This document shows positions 27,220-36,928 of a stretch of DNA of 64,000 nucleotides, one piece after another; position 1 is the stretch's first letter, and each line of letters opens with the position of its first letter. The position numbers and the translations under genes are program-made. The stretch is from Mycolicibacter hiberniae (lineage in GTDB: Bacteria; Actinomycetota; Actinomycetes; Mycobacteriales; Mycobacteriaceae). The DNA lies in contig NZ_AP022609.1 in assembly GCF_010729485.1 (NCBI RefSeq), positions 3,162,001 to 3,226,000 on the forward strand. Direction: 5' to 3'. The notes under the pieces are model-generated. The model did no database searches and was not told the DNA's origin. It worked only from the letters and a program-made list of their open reading frames with translations.

Positions 27220-28020
27220 GTGTCCGAGTCGTCAGAGCAGCCCCACGCCCTGCTTGAACAGCGGGGACACACCCTGATCGTCACGCTGAACCGGCCCGAG
27301 GTGCGCAACGCCCTGTCCGGCGAAATGCTCGCGATCATGGTCGAGGCGTGGGACCGGGTGGACAACGACGACGACATCCGCTCATGCATCCTGACCGGTG
27401 CGGGCGGCTATTTCTGCGCCGGCATGGACCTCAAGTCCGCCAACAAGAAGGCCCCCGGCGACTCCTTCAAAGACGGCAGCTACGACCCCTCACGCATCGA
27501 CGGCCTGCTCAAGGGCCGCCGCCTGACCAAGCCGCTGATCGCCGCGGTGGAGGGCCCGGCTATCGCCGGCGGCACCGAGATCCTGCAGGGCACCGACATC
27601 CGCATCGCCGGCGAAAGCGCCAAGTTCGGCATCTCCGAGGCCAAGTGGAGCCTGTACCCGATGGGCGGCTCGGCGGTGCGACTGGTTCGCCAGATTCCCT
27701 ACACCATGGCTTGCGACCTGCTGTTCACCGGTCGCCACATCACCGCCGCCGAGGCCCTGGAGATGGGGTTGATCGGCCACGTGGTGCCCGACGGTCAGGC
27801 TCTGACCAAGGCTCTGGAGATCGCCGAGCAGATCAACAACAACGGGCCGCTTGCCGTGCAGGCGATGCTGCGCACCATCCACGAGACCGAGGGCATGCAC
27901 GAGAACGACGCCTTCAAGATCGACACGAAGATCGGCATCAAGGTGTTCTTGAGCGAGGACGCCAAGGAAGGCCCGCGGGCTTTCGCCGAGAAGCGCAAAC
28001 CGCAGTTCAAGAACCGCTGA
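27220..28020 (+). CDS. echA19: Steroid enoyl-CoA hydratase EchA19
   Basis: Crotonase-fold hydratase, 266 residues (Rv3516-like), which hydrates steroid side-chain enoyl-CoA in beta-oxidation. Motifs: [33 protein letters not shown] (oxyanion hole), [20 protein letters not shown] and [20 protein letters not shown]. The GTG at 27220 follows GGAAAGG. Its TGA shares one base with the ATG of the following SDR gene (TGATG), so the two are coupled. Confidence 0.94.
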   Translation: MSESSEQPHALLEQRGHTLIVTLNRPEVRNALSGEMLAIMVEAWDRVDNDDDIRSCILTGAGGYFCAGMDLKSANKKAPGDSFKDGSYDPSRIDGLLKGRRLTKPLIAAVEGPAIAGGTEILQGTDIRIAGESAKFGISEAKWSLYPMGGSAVRLVRQIPYTMACDLLFTGRHITAAEALEMGLIGHVVPDGQALTKALEIAEQINNNGPLAVQAMLRTIHETEGMHENDAFKIDTKIGIKVFLSEDAKEGPRAFAEKRKPQFKNR

Positions 28021-28991
28021 TGCAGGTCGCGGTCACCGGAGGCACCGGCTATCTCGGCGCCCACACCGTCAAGACGCTGTTGGAAGCCGGACATTCGGTA
28101 CGGCTTCTGGTCGCGCCCGGCTGCGGCGCCGAGCCCGTCATCCCCCGGCTGCGTGAGCTGGGCGCCCTGGAGGTGCTCGACGGCGACATCCGCGACACCG
28201 GCGTGGTGGCGGCGCTGCTGGACGGCTGCGACTCGGTCCTGCATGCCGCCGGGGTGGTCGGCACCAACGATCGCCAGGAAAAGCTGATGTGGGACATCAA
28301 CGCCTACGCCACCGAGGCGATCCTGACCCGTGCGGTGTCGGCGGGCCTGGACCCGGTGGTGTCGGTCAGTTCCTACAGTGCGCTGTTCCCGCCGCCGAAC
28401 GGGATCATCGGCCCGGACTCGCCCACCGTGCCCGGCCGCAGCGCCTACGCCCGAACCAAGGCCTACGGCGAGCGGGTCGCGCGCCGGCTGCAGGACGAGG
28501 GCGCCCCGGTCGTGGTCACCTACCCCTCCAGCGTGGTCGGCCCGGCGTTTCACACCGCACCGGGCGTCACCGAGCGGGGCTGGGCGCCGATCGTGAAGTA
28601 CCGGGTGGCGCCGGTGGTGCGTGGCGGGATGGCGATGGTCGATGTCCGCGACATCGGCCTGGTGCACGAGGCGCTGATGCGGCCCGGCCGCGGTCCGCAC
28701 CGCTACCTGTGCGGCGGGATCATGGTCACCTTCGACGAGATGATCAGCGCCGTCGAGCGGGGCCTGGGCAAGCCGGTGCGGCGAATCCCGGTGGCCCCCA
28801 GTGTTTTCAAGGGCATCGGCCGTGTCAGTGATCTGGCCAGCAAGCTGCTGCCGCTGCCCGAGTCGCTGAGCTACGAAGCGGCCTGGTTGCTGACGTCGGC
28901 CACCCCGACCGACGACTCGGCCACGCTGGCCGATCTGGGCCTGGCGTGGCGGTCGCCGACCGAGGCGATCATCGCGTCGCTGCAGGCGTAG
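28020..28991 (+). CDS. NAD-dependent epimerase/dehydratase-type SDR coupled to echA19
   Basis: Extended short-chain dehydrogenase, 323 residues. NAD-binding GGTGYLG at 7-13, VSVSSYSALF and Y143-x3-K147 (YARTK) form the active-site set. The fold is that of sugar epimerases, 3-beta-hydroxysteroid dehydrogenases and dihydroflavonol-type reductases. Coupling to echA19 and KstR control make a steroid hydroxyl or ketone a reasonable substrate guess. M. tuberculosis does not have this gene directly after echA19. Confidence 0.83.
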   Translation: MQVAVTGGTGYLGAHTVKTLLEAGHSVRLLVAPGCGAEPVIPRLRELGALEVLDGDIRDTGVVAALLDGCDSVLHAAGVVGTNDRQEKLMWDINAYATEAILTRAVSAGLDPVVSVSSYSALFPPPNGIIGPDSPTVPGRSAYARTKAYGERVARRLQDEGAPVVVTYPSSVVGPAFHTAPGVTERGWAPIVKYRVAPVVRGGMAMVDVRDIGLVHEALMRPGRGPHRYLCGGIMVTFDEMISAVERGLGKPVRRIPVAPSVFKGIGRVSDLASKLLPLPESLSYEAAWLLTSATPTDDSATLADLGLAWRSPTEAIIASLQA

Positions 28992-29006
28992 CGCGCCGCA
29001 GGCTCG

Positions 29007-29081
29007 CCTGCTCGCCTGCTACTCGCCCCTGCTCGCCTCCAACGCGCCCTCCTGCTCGCCTACACCCCCCTCCTGCTCGCC
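29007..29081. repeat. Four copies of CCTGCTCGCC at 21-23-21 base spacing
   Basis: Exact 10-mers start at 29007, 29028, 29051 and 29072 in a pyrimidine-rich stretch between the SDR gene and the first hairpin element. The spacing is close to two helical turns, so all copies face one side of the DNA. On the other strand the unit reads GGCGAGCAGG and shares GCGAGCAG with the outer stem of the hairpin at 38957. Confidence 0.75.
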
Positions 29082-29136
29082 GAACGTGTAATCAGCCCGA
29101 CTTTTCCGGCGTCTTTTCGGTCTGAGTACACGCTCG
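29081..29136. repeat. Hairpin element copy 1, upstream of the endonuclease-like gene
   Basis: Imperfect 20-base inverted repeat: arms 29081-29100 and 29117-29136, 16-base loop, 17 of 20 pairs. The arms contain CGTGTAATCAG and CTGAGTACACG. It matches the elements at 30002-30057 (opposite orientation) and 36929-36989. It ends 34 bases before the ATG of the next gene. Confidence 0.8.
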
Positions 29137-29170
29137 GGGTTGTGTCGGTGGTCGTCGGCAGACTCCCGGC

Positions 29171-30046
29171 ATGGGTGAGCCCTTTCTAGGCAGCGAGGCC
29201 GTCGCCGCGGGACGGTTGACGAAGTATGCGCTGAGCAGTCGGTTCGTCGCAGTCCACCCGGATGTCTACGTGCCGCGCGGCACGGCGCTCACCGCCGTGC
29301 CGCGGGCGCAGGGCGCGTGGTTGTGGTCGCGTCGTCGCGGGGTGATCGCCGGTCAGTCCGCCGCCGCACTGCATGGCGCGAAGTGGGTCGACGACCACGC
29401 CCCCGCCGAGTTGCTCTACGACTGCCGACGGCCACCGCCCGGGGTGCGAACCTGGTCGGACCGGGTTCGGCCCGACGAAGTCCAGCTGATCGACGGCATG
29501 CCGGTCGCCACCCCGGCGCGCACCGCGGTGGACCTGGCCTGCCGCTATCCGGCCGGAAAGGCGGTGGCCGCCATCGACGCACTGGCCCGGGCGACCCGAC
29601 TCACCACGGCCGACGCCGACATGATCGCCCGGCGTTATGCGGGTCGGCGCGGCATCCGGCGTGCGCGGCAGGCCCTGGCACTCATCGACGCCGGCGCCGA
29701 GTCACCCCGCGAGACGTGGTTGCGGCTCTTGCTGATTCGAGCGGGATTCCCGCCGCCGCAGACCCAGCTGCCCGTCCACGACCAGTGGGGACAACTGGTG
29801 GCCGTGCTGGATATGGGCTGGGCGGAGATCAAACTGGGCCTGGACTACGAGGGCGACCACCACCGCACCAGCACACGGCAGTTCCACCGGGACATCCGCC
29901 GCCACGAGACCGTGACCGATCTGGGCTGGATCGACCTGCGGATCACCCGGGAAGACACCGAAGCCGGGATCATCGCCCGTGTCAGCAATGCCTGGGAACG
30001 CCGAGCGTGCACTGAGACCGCGAAACAACCCGGATTTCCGGGCTGA
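29171..30046 (+). CDS. AbiEi/DUF559-like protein with a PD-(D/E)XK nuclease-type C-terminus
   Basis: 291 residues. The N-terminal 120 residues (TKYALSSRFVAVHPDVYVPR, GVIAGQSAAALHGAKWVD) resemble the winged-helix/AbiEi-like region seen in many actinobacterial proteins of this type. The C-terminal part has a VSR/DUF559-like nuclease pattern: E177 (ESPRETWLR), D214 in AVLDMGWAEIK, E219-x-K221, then DYEGDHHR. The last 14 codons and the stop lie inside hairpin copy 2, so the C-terminus (beginning near ACTETAKQPG) is supplied by that element. Not present at this position in M. tuberculosis. Nuclease activity is inferred; role unknown. Confidence 0.78.
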   Translation: MGEPFLGSEAVAAGRLTKYALSSRFVAVHPDVYVPRGTALTAVPRAQGAWLWSRRRGVIAGQSAAALHGAKWVDDHAPAELLYDCRRPPPGVRTWSDRVRPDEVQLIDGMPVATPARTAVDLACRYPAGKAVAAIDALARATRLTTADADMIARRYAGRRGIRRARQALALIDAGAESPRETWLRLLLIRAGFPPPQTQLPVHDQWGQLVAVLDMGWAEIKLGLDYEGDHHRTSTRQFHRDIRRHETVTDLGWIDLRITREDTEAGIIARVSNAWERRACTETAKQPGFPG

Positions 30047-30057
30047 TTACACGCTCG
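30002..30057. repeat. Hairpin element copy 2, inverted, overlapping the gene's 3' end
   Basis: Arms 30002-30020 and 30039-30057 with an 18-base loop. The reverse complement aligns with copy 1 through both arms and partly through the loop, so this copy is in the opposite orientation. It contains the TGA stop of the upstream gene at 30044-30046. Together copies 1 and 2 bracket 29137-30001. Confidence 0.78.
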
Positions 30058-30119
30058 CCGGGCGGCCGAGCCGGCCGGGTCGGTCGAGGCGGCTAGGGCG
30101 GTCGAAGCGGCTGGTGCCG

Positions 30120-31349
30120 CTAGCTAAGCAGGGGCTTGCTGGGCGTGAACACCACCGGCATCGACTCCAGACCGCTGACGAAGTTCGCCGGGCGCAGCGG
30201 CAGGGGGTCGCCGGAGGCCAGGCGCAGGTCGGGCAGCCGCTGCAGCACCCGCTGCGTCATCAGCCGCAGCTCCAGCCGGGCCAGCTGGTTGCCCAGACAG
30301 AAATGGGTGCCGAAGCCGAATGCCACGTGACTGTTGGGGTCTCGGGTGGCATCGAAGCGTTCCGGCTCGTCGAAAACCGTCTCGTCGAAGTTGGCCGACT
30401 CGAACAGCAGCAGCATCTTCTCGCCCTCACGCAGCTGCGTGCCGTGGAACTCGATGTCGCGAGTCAGCGTGCGGCACATGTTCTTCACCGGGGAGGTCCA
30501 CCGCAGCATCTCCTCGATCGCCACCGGCACCCGCTCGGGTTCGCGTTGCAGCATCTCCCACTGGTCGCGATGACGCAGCAGTTGCTCCGTGCCGCCCGAC
30601 AGGGTGTGCCGGGTGGTCTCGTCGCCGCCGATCAGGATCAGCAGCGTCTCGAACACGATCTCATCGTCGCTCATCCGCTGCCCGTCCACCTCGGCGTTGA
30701 CCAGGATGGAGAACAGGTCGTCGGCGGGTTCGGCGCGACGCTTGCCGATCAGGTCCATGGTGAACGCGGTGTAGGCGCTGAACGCCTCCATGACGGCTTG
30801 GAAGGTGGCCGACTCGACGTCCAGGTGCGAGCTCAGCCCGCACACCAGGTCATCGGACCACTTCAGCAGCATGCTGCGCTGTTCGGGCAGCACCCCGAGC
30901 ATGTCACCGATCACCGCCATCGGCAGCGGGGCGGCGATGTCGCGGACGAAATCGCACTCGCCGCGCTCGCAGACCGCGTCGATCAAGGTGTCGCACAGTG
31001 TCTCGATGGACGGCAGCTGGGCGTGCACGCGTTTGCGGGTGAACCCGGCGTTGACCAGCTTGCGCCGCAACAGGTGCGCGGGGTCGTCCATGTCGATCAT
31101 GTACGGAAAGCCCGGCTGGTCGGGACGGATGCCGCCGGCGTTGGAGAACACCTCGGGAGTGCGCTCGGCGTCGATCACCGCCTGGTAGGCCGACGCCGCG
31201 GCCAGCCCGTTGCGATCCCGGAACACCGGCTCGCATGCCCGCATCCACCGGTAGGCGGCGCGCGCACCGCCGTCGGCGTAGAAAGTTCCGTTGGTCAGGT
31301 CGATATCCGGCTTGGTGGTCGGCGCGACATCGGCCATTACCTCGGTCAT
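30120..31349 (-). CDS. cyp142: Cholesterol 26/27-hydroxylase CYP142
   Basis: P450 orthologous to Rv3518c, 409 residues. CYP142 oxidises the terminal methyl of the cholesterol side chain to the acid and can back up CYP125 with opposite stereochemistry. AYRWMRACEPVFRDRNGLAA, I-helix LIGGDETTRHTLSGG, ExxR in EEMLRWTSPVKN, and heme ligand Cys351 in FGFGTHFCLGNQL. GGAGGA is 6 bases before the ATG at 31349. Divergent from the Rv3519-like gene with 28 bases between; no KstR site is seen in that gap. Confidence 0.95.
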   Translation of the reverse strand: MTEVMADVAPTTKPDIDLTNGTFYADGGARAAYRWMRACEPVFRDRNGLAAASAYQAVIDAERTPEVFSNAGGIRPDQPGFPYMIDMDDPAHLLRRKLVNAGFTRKRVHAQLPSIETLCDTLIDAVCERGECDFVRDIAAPLPMAVIGDMLGVLPEQRSMLLKWSDDLVCGLSSHLDVESATFQAVMEAFSAYTAFTMDLIGKRRAEPADDLFSILVNAEVDGQRMSDDEIVFETLLILIGGDETTRHTLSGGTEQLLRHRDQWEMLQREPERVPVAIEEMLRWTSPVKNMCRTLTRDIEFHGTQLREGEKMLLLFESANFDETVFDEPERFDATRDPNSHVAFGFGTHFCLGNQLARLELRLMTQRVLQRLPDLRLASGDPLPLRPANFVSGLESMPVVFTPSKPLLS

Positions 31350-31377
31350 GGGCGTCCTCCGGATTACAGTGGGAGTC

Positions 31378-32103
31378 ATGGTTCTTTCGCAGCACACCAT
31401 CGCTGGCACTGTGCTTACCATGCCGGTCCGCGTCCGTCACGCGGATGTGCATACCGCGATGTTCTCGGTGCCCGCGGACGCGACGCAGGCGATGATCGAC
31501 TACAGCGGCCTGCAGGTCTTCCAGCACCAGCCGGGACGGGCGGTGGTGAACCTGATGCTGGCCCGCTACCTCGACGGCGACCTGGGCCGCTACCTCGAAT
31601 TCGGCACGGCGGTGATGGTCAACCCGCCGGGTAGCGAGGCGAGCGGCTGGCGGGCCCTGGGCTCTGCCGGAGCGTTCATCCACCACCTGCCGGTGGACCA
31701 GGAGTTCACTCTCGAGGCTGGGCGCACGATCTGGGGATTCCCGAAGATCATGGCGGACTTCACCGTTCGTGACGGCCGACGTCTGGGCTTCGACGTCGCC
31801 GCCGACGGTCAGCACATCGCCACCATGGAGTTCGCCCGCGGCCTGCCGGTCCCGGGGCTGTTCACGTCTCGGCCACGGACGCTGCAGGCGTTCAGCCATC
31901 TCAATGGTGTTGCCCGTCAAATCCCTTGGGAGATGAAGGTTTCCAAAGTGCGTTGGGCCCTCGGCGGCGCCGAGCTGCGGCTGGGCACCCACCCGTATGC
32001 CCGCGAACTGGCCGCACTGGGCCTGCCCAAGCGGCCGATGCTGTCCTCGACCGTGGGCCGCGTCGAGATGACGTTCGGCGACGCTGAGGTCCTCAGCGCC
32101 TAA
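31378..32103 (+). CDS. Acetoacetate decarboxylase-fold protein (Rv3519-like)
   Basis: 241 residues with the ADC fold: VPVDQ-type strand (HHLPVDQEFTLEAGRTIWGF), PKIMADFTV containing the lysine position used as the Schiff base in acetoacetate decarboxylase, and RLGTHPYARELAALGLP. The M. tuberculosis neighbour of cyp142 is the same protein, so synteny supports a steroid-related role, perhaps on a beta-keto acid. True decarboxylase activity is not proven for this branch. Confidence 0.8.
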   Translation: MVLSQHTIAGTVLTMPVRVRHADVHTAMFSVPADATQAMIDYSGLQVFQHQPGRAVVNLMLARYLDGDLGRYLEFGTAVMVNPPGSEASGWRALGSAGAFIHHLPVDQEFTLEAGRTIWGFPKIMADFTVRDGRRLGFDVAADGQHIATMEFARGLPVPGLFTSRPRTLQAFSHLNGVARQIPWEMKVSKVRWALGGAELRLGTHPYARELAALGLPKRPMLSSTVGRVEMTFGDAEVLSA

Positions 32104-32135
32104 ATCGGCACCGCGCCGCCGAGCCCCGCCCCGCG

Positions 32136-33167
32136 CTAGACGAGCGAGGCCAGCTGGTTGATCTGCTCGACGCTGCGGCCGCTGACCACCATCGTGGTCA
32201 CGCCCGCGGCCGCCCAGACGTCGATCTGCTTCCGCACGTAGTCGACGTCGCCGACGATCGCGGCATCGTCCACCAGCTCGTCGGGGATGACCTGTGCGGC
32301 CTTGTCCTTCTGGTTGCTGCGGAACAGCTTCGTCACGTCGTCGACCACCTCCGCATAACCCATCCGGCGGTAGACCTCGGCGTGGAAGTTGGTTTCCTCA
32401 GAGCCCATCCCGCCCATGTAGAGCGCCAGGTAGGGCTTCATGGCCGCGAACGCCGCCGCGCGGTCGTCGGTGATGACGATGTTGGCCGTCGCGCAGATCT
32501 CGAAGTCCTCCCGGGTGCGCCGAGCCCCGGGCCGGGCGAAGCCCTCATCGAGCCACTCGTTGTACATGTCGGCCAGCCGCGGCGCGTAGAAGATCGGCAG
32601 CCACCCGTCGGCGATCTCGGCGGCCAGCGCGATGTTCTTCGGGCCTTCGGCACCGAGCATCACCGGGATGTCGGCACGCAGCGGATGGGTGATCGGCTTG
32701 AGCGCCTTGCCCAGCCCAGTGGTGCCCTCACCGCTGATCGGCAGCGGGTAGTGCGGGCCGGCGCTGGTCACCGGGGCCTCGCGGGCCCACACCTGGCGCA
32801 GGATGTCGATGTACTCGCGGGTGCGGGCCAGCGGCTTGGCGAAGCGCTGGCCGTACCAGCCCTCAACCACCTGCGGTCCGGACACGCCGAGCCCCAGGAT
32901 GTGGCGGCCGCCGGACAGGTGGTCCAACGTCAAGGCGGCCATCGCGCAGGCGGTCGGGGTGCGCGCCGACAGCTGCACCACCGAGGTGCCCAGTCGAACC
33001 CGTGAGGTCGACGAGCCCCACCAGGCCAGCGGCGTGTAGGCGTCAGAACCCCAGGCCTCGGCCGTGAAAATCGAGTCGAATCCCGCGTCCTCGGCGGCGG
33101 TCACCAGTTCTCGGTGGTTGGCCGGCGGCTGCGCGCCCCAATATCCCAGTTGCAGTCCCAGCTTCAT
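32136..33167 (-). CDS. F420-dependent LLM-class oxidoreductase (Rv3520c-like)
   Basis: Luciferase-like monooxygenase fold, 343 residues. Typical N-terminus MKLGLQLGYWGAQPPANHRE, RVRLGTSVVQLSARTPTACA, and HLSGGRHILGLGVSGPQVVE. Mycobacterial members usually use coenzyme F420. It is divergent from the DUF35-ltp4-ltp3 operon and shares its KstR operator, so a redox step on a steroid intermediate is likely, but the substrate is unknown. Confidence 0.88.
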   Translation of the reverse strand: MKLGLQLGYWGAQPPANHRELVTAAEDAGFDSIFTAEAWGSDAYTPLAWWGSSTSRVRLGTSVVQLSARTPTACAMAALTLDHLSGGRHILGLGVSGPQVVEGWYGQRFAKPLARTREYIDILRQVWAREAPVTSAGPHYPLPISGEGTTGLGKALKPITHPLRADIPVMLGAEGPKNIALAAEIADGWLPIFYAPRLADMYNEWLDEGFARPGARRTREDFEICATANIVITDDRAAAFAAMKPYLALYMGGMGSEETNFHAEVYRRMGYAEVVDDVTKLFRSNQKDKAAQVIPDELVDDAAIVGDVDYVRKQIDVWAAAGVTTMVVSGRSVEQINQLASLV

Positions 33168-33202
33168 CCTCGGCTCCTCGCTCGCCTGCTTGCCACCATT
33201 GT

Positions 33203-33216
33203 TAGAACCTGTTCTA
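33203..33216. promoter_or_regulatory. KstR-type operator between the LLM gene and the DUF35-ltp4-ltp3 operon
   Basis: TAGAACCTGTTCTA, exact match and nearly perfect dyad. It ends 10 bases before the GTG at 33226, so the plus-strand transcript may be leaderless, and it is 35 bases from the minus-strand start. Confidence 0.86.
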
Positions 33217-33225
33217 CTCGATGCC

Positions 33226-34218
33226 GTGACTGCCAGCCAAAGCCACCGCGCGCAGATCGATGAGCATGAACCGCCGCTGTCTGCGCCGCTGAAGTTGTCC
33301 TTTGACTACACGCGTTCAGTCGGCCCAACCCTTGGCGCATTCTTCACCGCTCTGCGTGAGCGCCGCATCGTCGGGGTCCGTGGTTCCGACGGGCGGGTCT
33401 ACGTTCCCCCGGCCGAATACGATCCGGTCAGCTACGAGCCGCTCACCGAGATCGTACCGGTGGCCAGTGTCGGCACTGTCGTGTCATGGTCCTGGCAGCC
33501 GGAGCCGCTGCAGGGCCAACCGCTGGACACCCCGTTCGCCTGGGCGCTGATCAAGCTCGACGGCGCCGACGTGCCGATGCTGCACGCGGTGGCGGCCGAG
33601 AACCCCAAGGCCATCAGTGTCGGCACCCGGGTGCACGCGCACTGGGCCGACGAGACCGTCGGAGCGATCACCGACATCGCCTACTTCGCGATCGGCGAGG
33701 ACCCCGAACCGGTCTCCGACACCCCCGACGAGCGCGACCCGGTGACCATGGTGGTGGTTCCCAGCAGCATCGAGATCCAGCACAGCGCGTCGCGCCCGGA
33801 GAGCGCCTACCTGCTGGCCCTGCAGGAGGGCAAGCTGCTGGGCGCCCGGACCGGTGAGACCGGCAAGGTGTATTTCCCTGCGCGCGAAGCCGATCCGGCT
33901 ACCGGACTGCAGTTGGACACCTTCGTGGAGCTGCCCGACAGGGGCACGGTGACCACCTTCGCCATCATCAACATCCCGTTCGCCGGCCAGCGGATCAAGC
34001 CGCCGTATGTGGCCGCCTACGTGCTGCTCGACGGTGCGGACATCCCCTTCCTGCACTTGGTGTCAGACATCGACGCCCACGAGGTGCGGATGGGCCTGCG
34101 CGTCGAGGCGGTGTGGAAGCCCCGCGATCAGTGGGGCCTGGGCATCGACAACATCGAGTACTTCCGGCCCACCGGCGAACCGGACGCCGACTACGACACC
34201 TACAAACACCACCTGTGA
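33226..34218 (+). CDS. Tandem DUF35 (OB-fold) acyl-CoA-associated protein (Rv3521-like)
   Basis: 330 residues with two DUF35/OB-fold units. Unit 1, about 20-165: GTLGAFFTALRERRIVGVRG, VPPAEYDP, GTVVSWSW. Unit 2, about 170-320: RPESAYLLALQEGKLLGART, FPAREADP, RGTVTTFAIIN. The zinc-ribbon cysteines present in many DUF35 proteins are missing. DUF35 domains bind thiolase-fold partners, as in ChsH2-Ltp2, and ltp4 and ltp3 follow at once. The GTG at 33226 directly follows the KstR operator. Confidence 0.85.
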   Translation: MTASQSHRAQIDEHEPPLSAPLKLSFDYTRSVGPTLGAFFTALRERRIVGVRGSDGRVYVPPAEYDPVSYEPLTEIVPVASVGTVVSWSWQPEPLQGQPLDTPFAWALIKLDGADVPMLHAVAAENPKAISVGTRVHAHWADETVGAITDIAYFAIGEDPEPVSDTPDERDPVTMVVVPSSIEIQHSASRPESAYLLALQEGKLLGARTGETGKVYFPAREADPATGLQLDTFVELPDRGTVTTFAIINIPFAGQRIKPPYVAAYVLLDGADIPFLHLVSDIDAHEVRMGLRVEAVWKPRDQWGLGIDNIEYFRPTGEPDADYDTYKHHL

Positions 34219-34226
34219 GGGGCAGC

Positions 34227-35290
34227 ATGACGCAACGCGATGTCGCGGTGGTGGGCTTCGCCCACGCCCCGCACGTCCGCCGCACTGACGGAACCACCAA
34301 CGGCGTCGAGATGTTGATGCCGTGTTTCGCCCAGTTGTATGCCGAGTTGGGTATCGCCCAGACCGACATCGGCTTCTGGTGCTCGGGTTCGTCGGATTAC
34401 CTGGCCGGCCGGGCGTTCTCCTTCATCTCGGCGATCGACTCGATCGGCGCCGTTCCGCCGATCAACGAATCGCACGTGGAGATGGACGGCGCCTGGGCCC
34501 TGTACGAGGCCTACATCAAGGTCCTGACCGGCGAGGTCGACACCGCCTTGGCCTACGGTTTCGGCAAGTCCTCGGCCGGCCAGTTGCGCCGGGTCCTGGC
34601 GTTGCAGACCGACCCCTACACCGTCGCCCCGCTATGGCCGGACTCGGTGTCGATCGCCGCACTGCAGGCCCGACTGGGCCTGTCCGGCGGCCAGTGGACC
34701 GCTGAGCAGATGGCCCGCGTGGCGCTGGACACCTTCGCCGTCGCCGAACGGGTGGATTCGGTGGAGTCGACCGACAGCCTCGACGAACTGCTGCAGCGAC
34801 CCTTCTTCGCCGACCCCCTGCGCCGGCACGACATCGCCCCGATCACCGACGGCGCCGCCGCGATCGTGCTGGCCGCCGGCGACAAAGCCCGTGAGCTGTG
34901 CGAAAACCCAGCCTGGATCACCGGTTTCGAACACCGGATCGAGTCCCCGGTACTGGGCAGCCGCGACCTGACCCGGTCGCCCTCGGCCGCCGCCTCGGCA
35001 CAGGCCGCCACCGGCGATGAGATGCCCGCCGTGGACGTCGCCGAGATCCACGCTCCGTTCACCCATCAGCATCTGATCCTGACCGAGTCCATGCGACTGC
35101 CCTCGAAGACCAAGGTGAACCCGTCCGGTGGAGCCCTGGCGGCGAACCCGATGTTTGTCGCGGGGCTGGAGCGCATCGGCTTTGCCGCCCAGCACATCTT
35201 CTCGGGTTCGGCCAGCCGGGTGCTGGCGCACGCCACCAGCGGGCCTGCCCTGCAACAGAACCTGGTCGCGGTGATGGAAGGACGCAACTG

Positions 35291-35291
<1 letters not shown>
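34227..35291 (+). CDS. ltp4: Thiolase-superfamily protein Ltp4 lacking the nucleophilic Cys
   Basis: 354 residues, same length as Rv3522. SCP2-thiolase fold: VAVVGFAHAPHVRRTDG, GFWCSGSSDYLAGR, EIHAPFTHQHLILTESM and NPSGGALAANPMFVAGL. At the usual nucleophile position (CaSG before an alpha helix) it reads SHVEMDGAWALYEA with no cysteine, so classical thiolysis is unlikely. By analogy with Ltp2, it may be an aldolase or a structural partner. Its TGA shares one base with the ltp3 ATG. Confidence 0.9.
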
Positions 35292-36475
<1,184 letters not shown>

Positions 36476-36488
36476 GAGGACGACCGGC

Positions 36489-36899
36489 ATGAACGCAGAT
36501 CACCCCGCCCACGTTGCAGGTAAGCGCTCCCGGGACGCGGTCGTGGCTCGCGACAAAGAGGCCTGGCTGGCGAACTTCGCCGAGGACGCGATCGTGCAGG
36601 ACCCGATCGGGCCGTCGCACTTCGACCCGGAGGGCAAAGGTCACCGGGGCCGCGACGAGATCTCCGCGTTCTGGGACAAGGCGATCGCCAGCACCGACAA
36701 GATCGAATTCAACTTCTCCGACACCTTCCAGTGCGGCGACGAGGAAGCCAACACCGGAAACATCACGATCACCATGGGCGGGCACCAGATCGTCACCGAG
36801 GGCGTGTTCACCTACCGCGCCAACGACAAGGGTGAACTGGTCGCCCTGCGCGCCTACTGGGAACTGGACCGCGCGGCCAAGACCGCCAAACCCGTCTAG
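36489..36899 (+). CDS. Ketosteroid isomerase-like NTF2-fold protein
   Basis: 136 residues. The NTF2 fold is clear (AWLANFAEDAIVQDPIGPSH, GRDEISAFWDKAI, LVALRAYWELDRA). Asp38 in VQDPIG corresponds by eye to the proton-shuttling Asp of bacterial 3-ketosteroid delta5-isomerase (VEDPVG). The oxyanion-hole Tyr14 and Asp99 positions do not appear conserved (R/S and G here), so it may be a related isomerase, dehydratase or binding protein. Last gene of the DUF35-ltp4-ltp3 unit. Confidence 0.8.
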   Translation: MNADHPAHVAGKRSRDAVVARDKEAWLANFAEDAIVQDPIGPSHFDPEGKGHRGRDEISAFWDKAIASTDKIEFNFSDTFQCGDEEANTGNITITMGGHQIVTEGVFTYRANDKGELVALRAYWELDRAAKTAKPV

Positions 36900-36928
36900 C
36901 CAGCCGGTTAAGCCGGCGCCAATACGCG

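Noticed and set aside
29007..29081. The four-copy repeat considered as a CRISPR array
   Set aside because: Repeats are only 10 bases with 11-13 base gaps and no cas genes nearby.
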